Counted from the stretch's first letter, positions 7,815-17,367 are shown. The stretch is 64,000 bases of DNA from Moraxella nonliquefaciens (GCF_001679005.1 NZ_LXTW01000032.1:509715-573714), one strand, 5' to 3'. Numbers and translations are program-made. Notes: generated by a model not told the origin, from the letters alone.

Positions 7815-9053
7815 CTATTCATAACGCAAGGTTTGGGCGGGCTGGATTTTCGCTGCTTTTAGGGCAGGATAAATGGTCATGATAAATGATAATAAAAATG
7901 AAGACGAGGTAACTAACAAAATATCGCTTATCTTGATGTGCGTTGGCAGATAATTGACAAAATAGGCATCAAATAAGTGTAAGCCAAATACCTGATTAAG
8001 AAATCCCAAAAACTCACTGATGGTTAGCGTAAAAGTTACACCCAAAATCGTACCCACCACTGTACCAATAACACCAATAATCATGCCCTGCACCATAAAG
8101 ACCTGCATGATAAGCTTAGGGCTTGCTCCAAAGGTTTTTAAAATGGCAATGTCGGATTTTTTGTCCGTTACCAACATGACAAGGCTAGACACGATATTAA
8201 AAGATGCAATAATCACAATCAAAAACAGCAAAAGCCCAATCATCGCCTTTTCCATCTGAATGGCGGAAAACAAATTACCATGCGTACTTGTCCAATCATC
8301 AGCCACCAGACGTTCAGGGGCGATACTCTGTGCCTTTATTGCCGCTTGGGGTGCTTTGAAAATATCATTCATTTTTAGGCGAATGCCCTGAGCACCATCA
8401 GGCAGACGCAGTAACACGCCTGCATCACGCATGGCAATATATGCCATATGATTGTCTATCTCTTGACTGATATTAAACACGCCAACCAAGGTAAACCGCT
8501 TAAATCTAGGGACGACACCCGCCGCCGATGGAGATGCCTCAGGCAATACCAATGTTACCTTATCCCCCATCACAAGTCCCATGGAATCTACCATACTCTG
8601 ACCCAGCACAATGCCAAATTCGCCCGCTTTTAGGGCATGGATGTCGCCTTGCACCATATGCTCGCCAATGATGGAGACCTTCGTCTCATGCTCAGGTTCA
8701 ATGCCTGTTACCATAATGCCCGCCACCTGTCCATGAGCGGTCAGCATGCCTTGTAGTCCAATAAACGGAGCAGTTGCCACGACATTTTTGTCATTCTCTT
8801 CAATCTTTTTGGCAAGTGTTTGCCAATCAGGGATGATTTCATAAGAGCTGACATTTGCCTGTGACACCATGCCCAAAATACGAGTTTTTAACTCTCTATC
8901 AAAACCATTCATCACCGACAGTACGGTAATCAATACCGCCACGCCAAGGGTTAACCCAATCATGGAGATGAGCGAGATGAAAGAGATAAAGCCATTTTTA
9001 CGCTCAGCTCGGGTATATCTTAGTCCGATGAATAAAGCAAGGGGACGAAACAT
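7815..9053 (-). CDS. lolC: Lipoprotein-releasing ABC transporter, LolC/LolE-type permease
   Basis: Inner-membrane subunit of the lipoprotein release machine. The 412-residue protein has the usual topology: a short N-terminal tail (LFIGLRYTRAERKNGFISF), a first membrane segment at about residues 25-45, a periplasmic domain of about 220 residues, and three membrane segments after about residue 265, ending in PALKAAKIQPAQTLRYE. It is the only permease beside lolD. E. coli has separate lolC and lolE, so this may be a LolF-type permease working as a homodimer, as proposed for some other gammaproteobacteria. A second permease elsewhere cannot be excluded, so the symbol is tentative. Confidence 0.85.
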   Translation of the reverse strand: MFRPLALFIGLRYTRAERKNGFISFISLISMIGLTLGVAVLITVLSVMNGFDRELKTRILGMVSQANVSSYEIIPDWQTLAKKIEENDKNVVATAPFIGLQGMLTAHGQVAGIMVTGIEPEHETKVSIIGEHMVQGDIHALKAGEFGIVLGQSMVDSMGLVMGDKVTLVLPEASPSAAGVVPRFKRFTLVGVFNISQEIDNHMAYIAMRDAGVLLRLPDGAQGIRLKMNDIFKAPQAAIKAQSIAPERLVADDWTSTHGNLFSAIQMEKAMIGLLLFLIVIIASFNIVSSLVMLVTDKKSDIAILKTFGASPKLIMQVFMVQGMIIGVIGTVVGTILGVTFTLTISEFLGFLNQVFGLHLFDAYFVNYLPTHIKISDILLVTSSSFLLSFIMTIYPALKAAKIQPAQTLRYE

Positions 9054-9167
9054 AGATAAGGATTGCCTTTAAAATTTGACACCATAGTTTACACCATTTT
9101 GGCACGCTTTTGGGAATTTTGTCATTCATACTGATAAATTTTATGAAAACCAACAAGATGATATGCC

Positions 9168-9195
9168 TTGATTTTTTCAAATTTTCCCTTATAAA
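9168..9195 (+). promoter_or_regulatory. Promoter for the 318-residue unknown gene
   Basis: TTGATT (9168-9173), a 16-base spacer and TATAAA (9190-9195) lie 29 bases before the ATG at 9225. A GGAAC sequence near 9218 may serve as a weak ribosome-binding site. Confidence 0.45.
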
Positions 9196-9224
9196 GATGA
9201 CATATTTATCCATATGGAACACCC

Positions 9225-10181
9225 ATGAGCATTCATTACGACTATAAGCATGAACTACCACCCAAAAAGATAGATTTGCCTTGCGACAAAAATGCAGGAC
9301 ATGGTGATCATTGGGCCATCTTGACCAATAATATCGCCGATGATGTACCAAATTGGCTCCAAAATATGTTGGAGAGTGCCACTTTACCTACTGGTCTGAC
9401 CGTGGGGCGTACCGATCATAAGACCCTTTTGCTTGGACAAGATACCCCTTGTCATATCAAGCAAATCCTTGCCATGGATAATGGTAAACCTACTGCCTTT
9501 ATCAATGCCTATCCTGCGGTACACAGTCCTCATGGGTTACACTGTCAGATTGAACGTGTGATTCGTTGTAAACGTACCGCTGATGCCATTTTACGCCTTA
9601 AAACCACCGATGGCACTACCATCTACGCCTTTGACCAACTCTATGCCATCAACCGCCATGAGTACAAAACCCCAAAAACTTATTATGCCAATTTTAGTGC
9701 GTGGGCGTACAACATTGAGCCTAGCAACAAAGACGAGACGCTACTGGTCAAAAACCCCAAAGCCATTCGCTATCATCGTGCCTTTAATGACATTGTGGCA
9801 GACAATGATGGCGTGATTCCTGATGATATTGACGAACAGATAAAGGCATGGACACCCAAAGATGATGATAAAAATACCCCTCTTGCTCCTGTGGAGATTA
9901 ATTTTGGGGAGAGTTGTATTTATCTGTTTGGCGACACCTTTGGACAAGAAGATGAAGCATGGTGTCAAGGTCAAGTGCTCGGTATTAGCCACACTGAGTT
10001 TTTTGATGTACCCATCACACTCTTTGATGTGGCGATTTTGCGTGAACATAATGCTAAGATGTTTGTGGTGCGTGTCGCTGCCGTCAGCGATGAGCAAAAC
10101 AATCAAATTCAAGTACAAGACTACATTCAAGCCAACATTTGGCTACAAGTGGCCATTTATGATGAAAATCAATCAAAGTAA
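9225..10181 (+). CDS. Unrecognised cytoplasmic protein, 318 residues
   Basis: I do not recognise this protein. It has no signal peptide or membrane segment, is acidic, and has the composition of a soluble cytoplasmic protein. Visible features are a HGDHWAI segment near residue 26, two Cys residues flanking IERVIRC (about 106-113), a stretch reading FGESCIYLFGDTFGQEDEAWCQGQV (about 226-250), and a C-terminal strand-rich part. It has its own promoter and is closed by a strong terminator shared with the efflux operon, so it is monocistronic. Codon use resembles its neighbours, which argues against recent transfer. Function unknown. Confidence 0.75.
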   Translation: MSIHYDYKHELPPKKIDLPCDKNAGHGDHWAILTNNIADDVPNWLQNMLESATLPTGLTVGRTDHKTLLLGQDTPCHIKQILAMDNGKPTAFINAYPAVHSPHGLHCQIERVIRCKRTADAILRLKTTDGTTIYAFDQLYAINRHEYKTPKTYYANFSAWAYNIEPSNKDETLLVKNPKAIRYHRAFNDIVADNDGVIPDDIDEQIKAWTPKDDDKNTPLAPVEINFGESCIYLFGDTFGQEDEAWCQGQVLGISHTEFFDVPITLFDVAILREHNAKMFVVRVAAVSDEQNNQIQVQDYIQANIWLQVAIYDENQSK

Positions 10182-10284
10182 GTTTTGCATGGCGATACTT
10201 GACACATTCCATCAGTCATCTTCGTCTGTCATCTTACAACAAACACGCCCAACCTATGAAAACCTATGAAATGAAAACCCATGA

Positions 10285-10321
10285 AAAAAGTCTGCAACCT
10301 GTATCAGATTGCAGACTTTTT
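10285..10321. terminator. Bidirectional intrinsic terminator
   Basis: Perfect 13-base arms (AAAAAGTCTGCAA at 10285-10297, TTGCAGACTTTTT at 10309-10321) lie between convergent genes, with A- and T-runs on both sides. It can end both the unknown gene and the efflux operon. Confidence 0.85.
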
Positions 10322-10331
10322 AACGGCACAA

Positions 10332-12056
10332 TCAAGGAGCTATTTGTATAGGTTCACCCACATCGGTAGGTGTAATGATGGTTGTATTTGATGGGTGCGT
10401 GTTAGAGATGGTGCTTGCCTGTGCGTCGTTGGTTGTGGCAAATTCTGTTGCCACACCACCCACATTAGACGGCTCTATCACACTAATGTTATTGGGTTTG
10501 GGTTGTATAAGTTTTGGTGTGTAGGCAGCATCATCCCCTTTAATGTGTGCATTTGCCATCTGTTCATCAGTTGCCAAACTGGCACTTTGCATGGCATGAC
10601 GCTGTTTATTAAAGTCTGTGATTTGTTCAGCGATGAGCGTTGCTCCCCCACCTAATGCTTGATATAACTCAATTTGACTTAGAAGCTTTTGTAACTGTAA
10701 ATTTAAAATACTTTGTTGATTGGCAAAGAGTGAACGCTCAGCATCTAGCACATTTAGGTAATCATCAAGTCCTGAACGAAAACGTGCGTGAGCGATATTG
10801 TAAGTTTCTTGATAATTTTTTTGTAGGCGATACTGTGAGTTTAATTGATGCTCCATCGTAGCACGGGTAGCAAGCACATCAGAGACCTCTTTAAATGCTG
10901 TTTGAATGGCTTTTTCATAACTTACCAAAGCTTGCTTTTGAGCGATTTGTGCCACTTCATAATTAGCACGTCTTGCCCCTGCATCAAAGATTGGCAGGGT
11001 GATGGATGGCCCTACCGACCAGCTAAACGCCCCCGATTTGAATAAATCACTCAAATGATTAGAACCATAGCCGACATCGCTTGACAGTCTAATACTGGGA
11101 AAATAGGCAGCACGAGCGACATTAATGTTTGCCCCTGCTGATTTTAGGTGGTGTTCAGCTTGGATAATATCAGGGCGATAATAGAGCAACTCACTGGGCA
11201 AACCTGCACTAAATAAGGTCTGTGTGGTAATATCATCTACCCCCATGTCGGGCAAAAGTTCATCAGGAATGGGTGAGCCTATGAGCAGTTGTAAGCCGTT
11301 TTTTGCCTTTAAGACATTCGTGTCAGCCTGATAAATGGCTAATTTTGCCATCTCCAATGATGCTTGTGCTTGTAGACTGGTTGATTTGGGATCAATGCCT
11401 GCCTCAAAGCGTTTTTGATTGATAAATAGCGAATGCTCACGAGTTTTGAGTGTTTCTAAGGCAAGCTGTCTTTGGGCTAAGGCATAGCTTAGATTCACAT
11501 AACCTTGGGCAATCGCTGAGATGATGGAAATTTGGGCAGCATCTTTGGCGGAGTTTTGTGCTAAATAATCATGTAGTGCCGACTCTTTGGTACTGGCAAC
11601 TTTACCCCACAAATCAAGCTCATAACTTGACAGGGCAAGACCAACACGATAACTGGTGTTGGGATTTGTATCACGAGCATCTGCCCTATGAGTTGCCCCA
11701 GCTGATACGCCAATATTGGGATAAGCATTGGTACTGCTAATCTGATATTGAGCTCTGGCACTTTGTACCGCCAACATGGCTGCTTGTAAGTCTTTATTAT
11801 GCACCAAACCCATCTCAATTAAGATTTTTAACTTGGGGTCAGCATAAAAATCCTGCCAACGCATGCCTGCCATACTCGGTATCTTTGGCGTACTGATGGT
11901 TGTATTGGTATCAAAAACCTCATAAGGCAATGCCACAGGCACGGCAGGCTGTGCCAATACATTCTGAGACTTTTGGGGAATGGTACTACATGCACTCATA
12001 AAAATAGCAAGCGTGCTTAGCATGAATAGGCGTGGTGTTTTTATGTTATTTTTCAT
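10332..12056 (-). CDS. oprM: Outer-membrane efflux channel lipoprotein (OprM/NodT family)
   Basis: Forms the outer-membrane duct of the tripartite pump. The start at 12056 gives a lipoprotein signal: MKNNIKTPRLFMLSTLAIFMSAC, with Cys23 as the acylated residue. Two TolC-type repeats follow, with recognisable WQDFYADPKLKILIEMGL, SYELDLWGKVAS (first half) and LPIFDAGARRANYEVAQ (second half), and the usual domain end LYQALGGG near residue 480. About 95 extra residues rich in Ser, Thr, Asn, Pro and Ile follow, which OprM-type channels normally lack. They could be periplasmic and unstructured. It is the third gene of acrA-acrB-oprM. Confidence 0.9.
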   Translation of the reverse strand: MKNNIKTPRLFMLSTLAIFMSACSTIPQKSQNVLAQPAVPVALPYEVFDTNTTISTPKIPSMAGMRWQDFYADPKLKILIEMGLVHNKDLQAAMLAVQSARAQYQISSTNAYPNIGVSAGATHRADARDTNPNTSYRVGLALSSYELDLWGKVASTKESALHDYLAQNSAKDAAQISIISAIAQGYVNLSYALAQRQLALETLKTREHSLFINQKRFEAGIDPKSTSLQAQASLEMAKLAIYQADTNVLKAKNGLQLLIGSPIPDELLPDMGVDDITTQTLFSAGLPSELLYYRPDIIQAEHHLKSAGANINVARAAYFPSIRLSSDVGYGSNHLSDLFKSGAFSWSVGPSITLPIFDAGARRANYEVAQIAQKQALVSYEKAIQTAFKEVSDVLATRATMEHQLNSQYRLQKNYQETYNIAHARFRSGLDDYLNVLDAERSLFANQQSILNLQLQKLLSQIELYQALGGGATLIAEQITDFNKQRHAMQSASLATDEQMANAHIKGDDAAYTPKLIQPKPNNISVIEPSNVGGVATEFATTNDAQASTISNTHPSNTTIITPTDVGEPIQIAP

Positions 12057-12130
12057 AATTTCTCTCTTAACCAAATCAGCCCAAATCATCTCATGATACA
12101 CAATATGGGCTAATTTGGCAATGCTTTGTA

Positions 12131-15100
12131 TTAGGCGTTATTTGTGTTTATGTTGGTTGTCTTTTTATGTTTGTATGGGAACACAGAACGCACCCACACA
12201 TAGAACATTGGAATAAAGAACACGCCCAAAAAAGTCGCTGTAATTACCCCACCAACCACACTTGTACCAACAGCATTTTGACTGCCAGAGCCTGCCCCTG
12301 TGGCAATCATCAGTGGCACCACACCAATACCAAAGGCAAGTGATGTCATGATAATCGGACGCAGCCTTAGACGGGCTGCCGTCATGACCGACTCTTTTAA
12401 AGATTTACCAGATTCTTGGATGGCTTTGGCAAATTCAATAATCAAAATGGCGTTTTTGGCGGACAGACCGATCACCGTCAATAGACCCACTTGTAGGTAT
12501 ACATCATTGGCAAAACCACGCAACATGGTAAATACAACCGCACCGATGACCCCAAGTGGAATGACCAGCATGACCGAAAATGGCACAGACCAACTCTCAT
12601 ACAACGCCGCCAAACACAAGAACACCACAAGCATGGAGATGATATATAATGACAGGGCTTGACCACCTGATTTACGCTCTTCTAACGACAGGCCTGTCCA
12701 CTCATGACCGATGCCCTCAGGTAACTGTGCAATCATCTCCTCCATGGCAAGCATGGCATCGCCAGTACTTTTGCCAACAGCAGCAGCACCTTGCACATTC
12801 AGCGATGATAAGCCATTATAACGATGAAGGGCTAAGCTGCCAAACTCCCACTGACTGTCTGAGAATGCCCCAAAACCAATCATCTGCCCCTGAGCATTAC
12901 GCACATGCCATTTGTTAATATCCTCAGGGGTAGCACGGCTGTCAGGATTGCCTTGCATATACACCTTTTTGATACGACCACGGTCAATGAAGTCATTGAC
13001 GTAACTGCCACCAAAGGCTTGGGCAAGTGTGGTATTGATTGTTGTCATATCTAGGTCATAAGCTGCTGCCTGCTCTTGGTTAATGTTCACTTTAAGCTTG
13101 GGAGCATCTTCTTGACCATTGGGACGAACACCAACCACATGCTCGTTTTGGGCGGACATACCAAGGAGCATATTACGTGCGTCTAGTAACTTGGCATGAC
13201 CCACGCCACCGATGTCTTGTAATTGTAAATTAAAGCCACTGGCATTGCCAAAGCCTTGAATGGCGGGTGGGGCAATCGGATACACAAGTGTCGCCTCAGG
13301 AATCATGGCATTTAGCACCATGGCACGCCCTGCAATCGCCTGTGCCACACTGTCTTTGGTGTTTCGCTCACCCCAATCTTTTAATTTGACAAATGCCAGC
13401 CCTGTATTTTGACCGCTGGCACCAAAACTAAATCCTGAAACGGTAAAAACCGATTCCACATTATCCGCCTCTTGTTCATGAAAATAGCCACCCACCTTTG
13501 CCATCACCTCTTCGGTCTGGTCTAGGGTTGAGCCAGCAGGCAACTGCACCAGTGTCATGAGCATGCCTTGATCTTCTTCTGGCACAAATGAGGTTGGCAG
13601 ACGCATAAAAATCAATGCAATAGCAATAATAACGCCAACATAGGCGATGGCAAAGAACCATTTGGCATTAAAAGTTTTGCCAACAAAATGTTCATAATCA
13701 CGACTGGCTTTAAAGAAAAAGCGGTTAAACCAACCAAAAAATCCTTTTTGGGTATGAACGTCTTTATGGGGTTGGCGTTTTAAAATGGTCACACACAAAG
13801 CAGGGGTAAAAATCAGAGCAATTACCGCTGACAGCGACATACTGGCAATCAGCGTTACCGCAAACTGACGATAAATCACCCCAGATGAACCACCAAAGAA
13901 AATCATCGGTACAAATACCACCGACAAAATGATGGCAATGCCAATAACCACTTTACTAATCTCATCCATTGATCTGGTAGTTGCCTCTTTTACCGAGATA
14001 TTTGGATTTTCCTCTAAAAGGCGTTCCACATTTTCAACAACAACAATGGCATCATCAACAAGCAGACCGATGGCAAGCACCATCGCAAACATGGTCAAAA
14101 TGTTAATGGTAAAGCCAAATAAAAACAGTACCGCACACGTTCCCAAGATAACCACAGGCACAGCAAGTGTTGGAATAATGGTCGCACGCCAGTTTTGCAA
14201 GAACAAAAACATGACCAAAAAAACCAACACAATCGCCTCTAATAGCGTCATCACCACTTGCTGAATGGAGAGTTTGACGAACGGCGTGGTATCATAAGGC
14301 ACAACGATTTTTAGTCCCGCAGGAAAACCTTGCGACAACTCATCTAGGCGTTCTTGTACTGCTTGACGTACCTGCAAAGCGTTGGCACCAGAGGCAAGCA
14401 TAATACCCATGCCCGCCGCTTCTTGCCCATTATAAAGCGTCTTTACGGCATAACTCTCCGAACCCAGCTCAATATCCGCCACATCTTTTAAATAAACCTT
14501 TGCCCCCGACGTATCAGTTTTTAGCAGAATCTGACCAAATTCTTTGGGGGTTTGTAAAAAGCTCTGCACACTCACAGTTGCATTAATCACTTGACGGTCA
14601 AGGTCGGTTGGTAAACTGGCAAGCTGACCTGCTGATACTTGCACATTTTGAGACCGAATTGCTGTTAAAACATCAGATGGCATGAGTGCATAAGATGACA
14701 GCTTGGCAGGGTCTAGCCAAATACGCATGGCATAAGGTGAACCAAATACGTTTAATGAACCTACACCATTGACACGGCTTAGACTGTCTACCACGTTGGT
14801 GTTGATATAATCAGCAATATCCGACTGAGTCATACTGCCATCTTCTGAGATAAAAGATGCCACCATCAAAAAGCTACTGCCAGATTTGTTTACCGACAGA
14901 CCTTGACGCTGTACATCAACAGGCAGTGAACTGGTCGCTGCTTGTAGTTTGTTTTGAACTTGTATCTGTGCAGTGTCTGGGTCTACATCATTTTCAAAGG
15001 TCAGCGTGATGGATGCCAAACCATTGGCTGATGAACCAGATGACATGTACATGAGTCCATCAAGTCCTTTCATCTGTTGTTCTATGACCTGCGTTACCGT

Positions 15101-15277
15101 ATTTTCAACCGTCTGAGCATCAGCACCTGGATAAACAGCACTCACCGACACCGTTGGTGGGGCAATCTGTGGATATTGCTCAACAGGCAGATGACGCATG
15201 GCAATGATACCCACAAGCATGATCAAAATAGCAATAACCCATGCAAAAATGGGTCTGTTAATAAAATATTTTGACAT
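12131..15277 (-). CDS. acrB: RND multidrug efflux transporter (AcrB/MexB type)
   Basis: Proton-driven inner-membrane pump of hydrophobic drugs, dyes and detergents. The 1048-residue protein has the full RND layout: SKYFINRPIFAW at the N-terminus, twelve membrane segments, and two large periplasmic loops. It has the proton-relay Asp pair in GLLVDDAIVVVENVERLL (about residues 400-417), and the C-terminal half carries GLSAKNAILIIEFAK. Two ATG codons are adjacent at 15280 and 15277. The second is chosen because it leaves better spacing to the GGGGCGA upstream. It starts 9 bases after acrA ends, so translation is probably coupled. Confidence 0.95.
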   Translation of the reverse strand: MSKYFINRPIFAWVIAILIMLVGIIAMRHLPVEQYPQIAPPTVSVSAVYPGADAQTVENTVTQVIEQQMKGLDGLMYMSSGSSANGLASITLTFENDVDPDTAQIQVQNKLQAATSSLPVDVQRQGLSVNKSGSSFLMVASFISEDGSMTQSDIADYINTNVVDSLSRVNGVGSLNVFGSPYAMRIWLDPAKLSSYALMPSDVLTAIRSQNVQVSAGQLASLPTDLDRQVINATVSVQSFLQTPKEFGQILLKTDTSGAKVYLKDVADIELGSESYAVKTLYNGQEAAGMGIMLASGANALQVRQAVQERLDELSQGFPAGLKIVVPYDTTPFVKLSIQQVVMTLLEAIVLVFLVMFLFLQNWRATIIPTLAVPVVILGTCAVLFLFGFTINILTMFAMVLAIGLLVDDAIVVVENVERLLEENPNISVKEATTRSMDEISKVVIGIAIILSVVFVPMIFFGGSSGVIYRQFAVTLIASMSLSAVIALIFTPALCVTILKRQPHKDVHTQKGFFGWFNRFFFKASRDYEHFVGKTFNAKWFFAIAYVGVIIAIALIFMRLPTSFVPEEDQGMLMTLVQLPAGSTLDQTEEVMAKVGGYFHEQEADNVESVFTVSGFSFGASGQNTGLAFVKLKDWGERNTKDSVAQAIAGRAMVLNAMIPEATLVYPIAPPAIQGFGNASGFNLQLQDIGGVGHAKLLDARNMLLGMSAQNEHVVGVRPNGQEDAPKLKVNINQEQAAAYDLDMTTINTTLAQAFGGSYVNDFIDRGRIKKVYMQGNPDSRATPEDINKWHVRNAQGQMIGFGAFSDSQWEFGSLALHRYNGLSSLNVQGAAAVGKSTGDAMLAMEEMIAQLPEGIGHEWTGLSLEERKSGGQALSLYIISMLVVFLCLAALYESWSVPFSVMLVIPLGVIGAVVFTMLRGFANDVYLQVGLLTVIGLSAKNAILIIEFAKAIQESGKSLKESVMTAARLRLRPIIMTSLAFGIGVVPLMIATGAGSGSQNAVGTSVVGGVITATFLGVFFIPMFYVWVRSVFPYKHKKTTNINTNNA

Positions 15278-15286
15278 CATTCGCCC

Positions 15287-16753
15287 CTATTGTGCCACAT
15301 CATCGGCAGCTTCTGCCATCGCCAAGGCTTCTGCCTGTTCACGGCTATCATCTTTTAGTGTTGTACTCTGAGTAGGGTGCAATGCTTGCTCTTGGCTTGG
15401 TTGGTTTGGTTGGTTTGTTCCATTTTGTTGTAGGGATTGACCGCTAATGATGGGGACTGATGGACGCGTTTGGGCAACTTGTTTTGGTGTCCGCTTGGAT
15501 TCTTGGGGGTTTTTATCACCTGATGAATATGGATATGTCTTAACCGTTTGCTCGGGCTTGACCTTGGCACCTCCAACCACAACCACACTCTCGCCATTGC
15601 TTAGACCATCTGTTACTACCCATTGACCTTGGAGCGTACCACTGGTTTTGATATGACGCACCTCAATTTGGTTATTGTGATTGACCACATAAACCTGCGT
15701 TTCACCTTTGGGGGTGCGAATGATGGCACTTTGGGGCAACAGCATGGCGTTATGCACCACTGACTGTGCCAAATTGGCATTGACATACATGCCCGGAATA
15801 AGCAATCCATCAGGATTTGGGAACACCGCTCTTAGCTTAACAGTCCCTGTTGATTCATCCACGCTGGCATCTGACAGAGCCAAATGACCAATAAGTGGAT
15901 AAATCTCGCCATTTTCTAAAATGATTTGCACCTCTGGCAATCCCTCACCTGCTTGACCATTTGCCATCTGTTGACGCATTGTTAGTAGCTCTGATGATGA
16001 CTGTTTGATATCCACATAGACCATATCAGTGCGTGAGATGGTTGCAAGTGGCGTGGTTTGACTGGCAGAGACCAACGCGCCTGCTGTAACCGCTGATATG
16101 CCAATTTTACCACTAATGGGTGCTCTGATGATGGTACGGCTGATATCAAGCCGACTGGCATCATGGTTTGCCTTAGCACTATAAATGGAGGCATTGGCTT
16201 GATTGACACTGGCTTTGGCAGCCTCTACATTTGCCTGTGCGGTTTTAACAGCGGTGATGTATTGGTCATACAGCTGTCTTGATACTGCATCAATATCAAT
16301 CAATCCCTCCACACGAGCCAAATCCGCCTGAGCTTGGGCAAGGGTTGCCTCTTGGGCGACCAAACTTGCCTTGGCACTAATCAAACTCGCCTGTGCCATC
16401 TGAATGGCGGCCATACCATTGTTAGCAGCACTGACATAATTATCAGGGTTTAGGCGGTATAGCTCCTGCCCTGCCTTGACATAACTGCCCTCTTGAAAAG
16501 ATACCGCCTCCACAATGCCTGTTACTTGTGGACGTACCTGAGATGTCTCAATTGCTGTTACACGAGCTGAAAAAGATTTAACCACAGGTATTGAACGCAA
16601 AGTTACGGTCTGTACCTCCACGCTTGCTAGGGGCATTTGCTCACCCGCTCCTACTGCTGCACCGTCCGCTTTTTGTTCACTTTTGCCACAACCTACCAGC
16701 GTAACAAGTGCCACAAGCACAGAAAATGATAATACTTGCAAACTAAATTTCAT
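15287..16753 (-). CDS. acrA: RND efflux periplasmic adaptor lipoprotein
   Basis: Links AcrB to the outer-membrane channel. The ATG at 16753 gives a lipoprotein signal (VLVALVTLVGC, Cys near residue 22). Upstream codons in the same frame do not resemble a signal peptide. The adaptor core is recognisable: RPQVTGIVEAVSFQEGSYVKAGQELYRL (biotinyl-lipoyl half), a long alpha-hairpin rich in Ala and Gln, DISRTIIRAPISGKIG and the beta-barrel AVFPNPDGLLIPGMYVN. The C-terminal 90 residues or so are a Gln/Pro/Asn/Thr-rich tail absent from E. coli AcrA. It includes a duplicated 9-base unit (15399-15416) encoding Asn-Gln-Pro repeats. First gene of the pump operon. Confidence 0.92.
   Translation of the reverse strand: MKFSLQVLSFSVLVALVTLVGCGKSEQKADGAAVGAGEQMPLASVEVQTVTLRSIPVVKSFSARVTAIETSQVRPQVTGIVEAVSFQEGSYVKAGQELYRLNPDNYVSAANNGMAAIQMAQASLISAKASLVAQEATLAQAQADLARVEGLIDIDAVSRQLYDQYITAVKTAQANVEAAKASVNQANASIYSAKANHDASRLDISRTIIRAPISGKIGISAVTAGALVSASQTTPLATISRTDMVYVDIKQSSSELLTMRQQMANGQAGEGLPEVQIILENGEIYPLIGHLALSDASVDESTGTVKLRAVFPNPDGLLIPGMYVNANLAQSVVHNAMLLPQSAIIRTPKGETQVYVVNHNNQIEVRHIKTSGTLQGQWVVTDGLSNGESVVVVGGAKVKPEQTVKTYPYSSGDKNPQESKRTPKQVAQTRPSVPIISGQSLQQNGTNQPNQPSQEQALHPTQSTTLKDDSREQAEALAMAEAADDVAQ
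15399..15416. repeat. 9-base tandem duplication in acrA tail
   Basis: Two exact copies of GGTTGGTTT on the plus strand, in frame within the acrA C-terminal tail, encoding Asn-Gln-Pro repeats. Copy-number change would keep the frame. Confidence 0.7.
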
Positions 16754-17067
16754 AAGTATCTGCTTAATATGTTTAAAATTGCCTAAAAAGAGTCTTAGGG
16801 TTTTACTTTTTTGATTAGGACATCCCATGATAGAAAGTAAACCAATAAAAGTAAAATGCTAAAACCATTGAATTTTTTACTGTTTTTAAAAACAGCAAGA
16901 CGCACTATTATACGCTAATTTAGTATAAAGGGTAAGCCTTGTATTTAATAAACTAAATTTGATAAAAATTTAAAAAAATGTGACAAAAATTTAAAAAAAT
17001 ACTTGCAATTTTATAAAAACATGCTATTATAGCGTCCACTTAGGTCATTGATGGACCGAAGAATTAA
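16754..17067. promoter_or_regulatory. Divergent control region between acrA and the tRNA genes
   Basis: This 314-base region has no gene. It contains a perfect 16-base palindrome CTGTTTTTAAAAACAG (16880-16895). A second inverted repeat has arms TTATAC/GTATAA (16908-16913, 16923-16928). The tRNA promoter lies at 17003-17030. The palindromes are candidate sites for a pump repressor, but no TetR- or MarR-type regulator gene adjoins the operon. Confidence 0.45.
17003..17030 (+). promoter_or_regulatory. Promoter for the tRNA-Cys/tRNA-Leu operon
   Basis: TTGCAA (17003-17008), 16-base spacer, TATTAT (17025-17030) preceded by TG one base upstream, making an extended -10. Transcription would start about 30 bases before tRNA-Cys. 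Confidence 0.65.
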
Positions 17068-17141
17068 GGCTGGGTGGCAGAGTGGTCATGCAGCGGACTG
17101 CAACTCCGTGTACGCCGGTTCGATTCCGACCTCAGCCTCCA
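17068..17141 (+). tRNA. tRNA-Cys (GCA)
   Basis: A complete cloverleaf of 74 bases. Acceptor GGCTGGG pairs with CTCAGCC (one G-U). The anticodon GCA lies at 17100-17102 within a seven-base loop, the T arm contains GGTTCGATTCC, and CCA is encoded at 17139-17141. It is followed 22 bases later by tRNA-Leu. The Cys-Leu(UAA) order matches the end of the E. coli glyW-cysT-leuZ operon, without the Gly gene. Confidence 0.95.
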
Positions 17142-17163
17142 TTTTGATAACTTTTAGTTATCC

Positions 17164-17250
17164 GCCCGGGTGGTGAAATTGGTAGACACAAGGGATTTAA
17201 AATCCCTCGCTCTTTTGAGCGTGCCGGTTCAAGTCCGGCCCCGGGCACCA
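17164..17250 (+). tRNA. tRNA-Leu (UAA)
   Basis: An 87-base class II tRNA. Acceptor GCCCGGG pairs with CCCGGGC. The anticodon stem is AGGGA/TCCCT with TAA at 17198-17200. A long variable arm (CGCTCTTTTGAGCG) and a T arm GGTTCAAGTCC follow, with encoded CCA. It is probably cotranscribed with tRNA-Cys. Confidence 0.95.
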
Positions 17251-17257
17251 TTTATTA

Positions 17258-17293
17258 AAAATTCCCAAATATGTGATATTTGGGAATTTTTTT
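17258..17293 (+). terminator. Terminator of the tRNA operon
   Basis: Arms ATTCCCAAATA (17261-17271) and TATTTGGGAAT (17277-17287) with a 5-base loop, extended by A- and T-runs on the two sides. Confidence 0.85.
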
Positions 17294-17367
17294 ATTAAAC
17301 ATTTTATCATAGTCGGATGTGTGCCTGACCAAAAATAAAAAATCATCATGATTTTGTGACATGTTTT

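Noticed and set aside
17068..17250. tRNA pair as an integration site of an island
   Set aside because: No integrase or duplicated tRNA 3' end was found around it.
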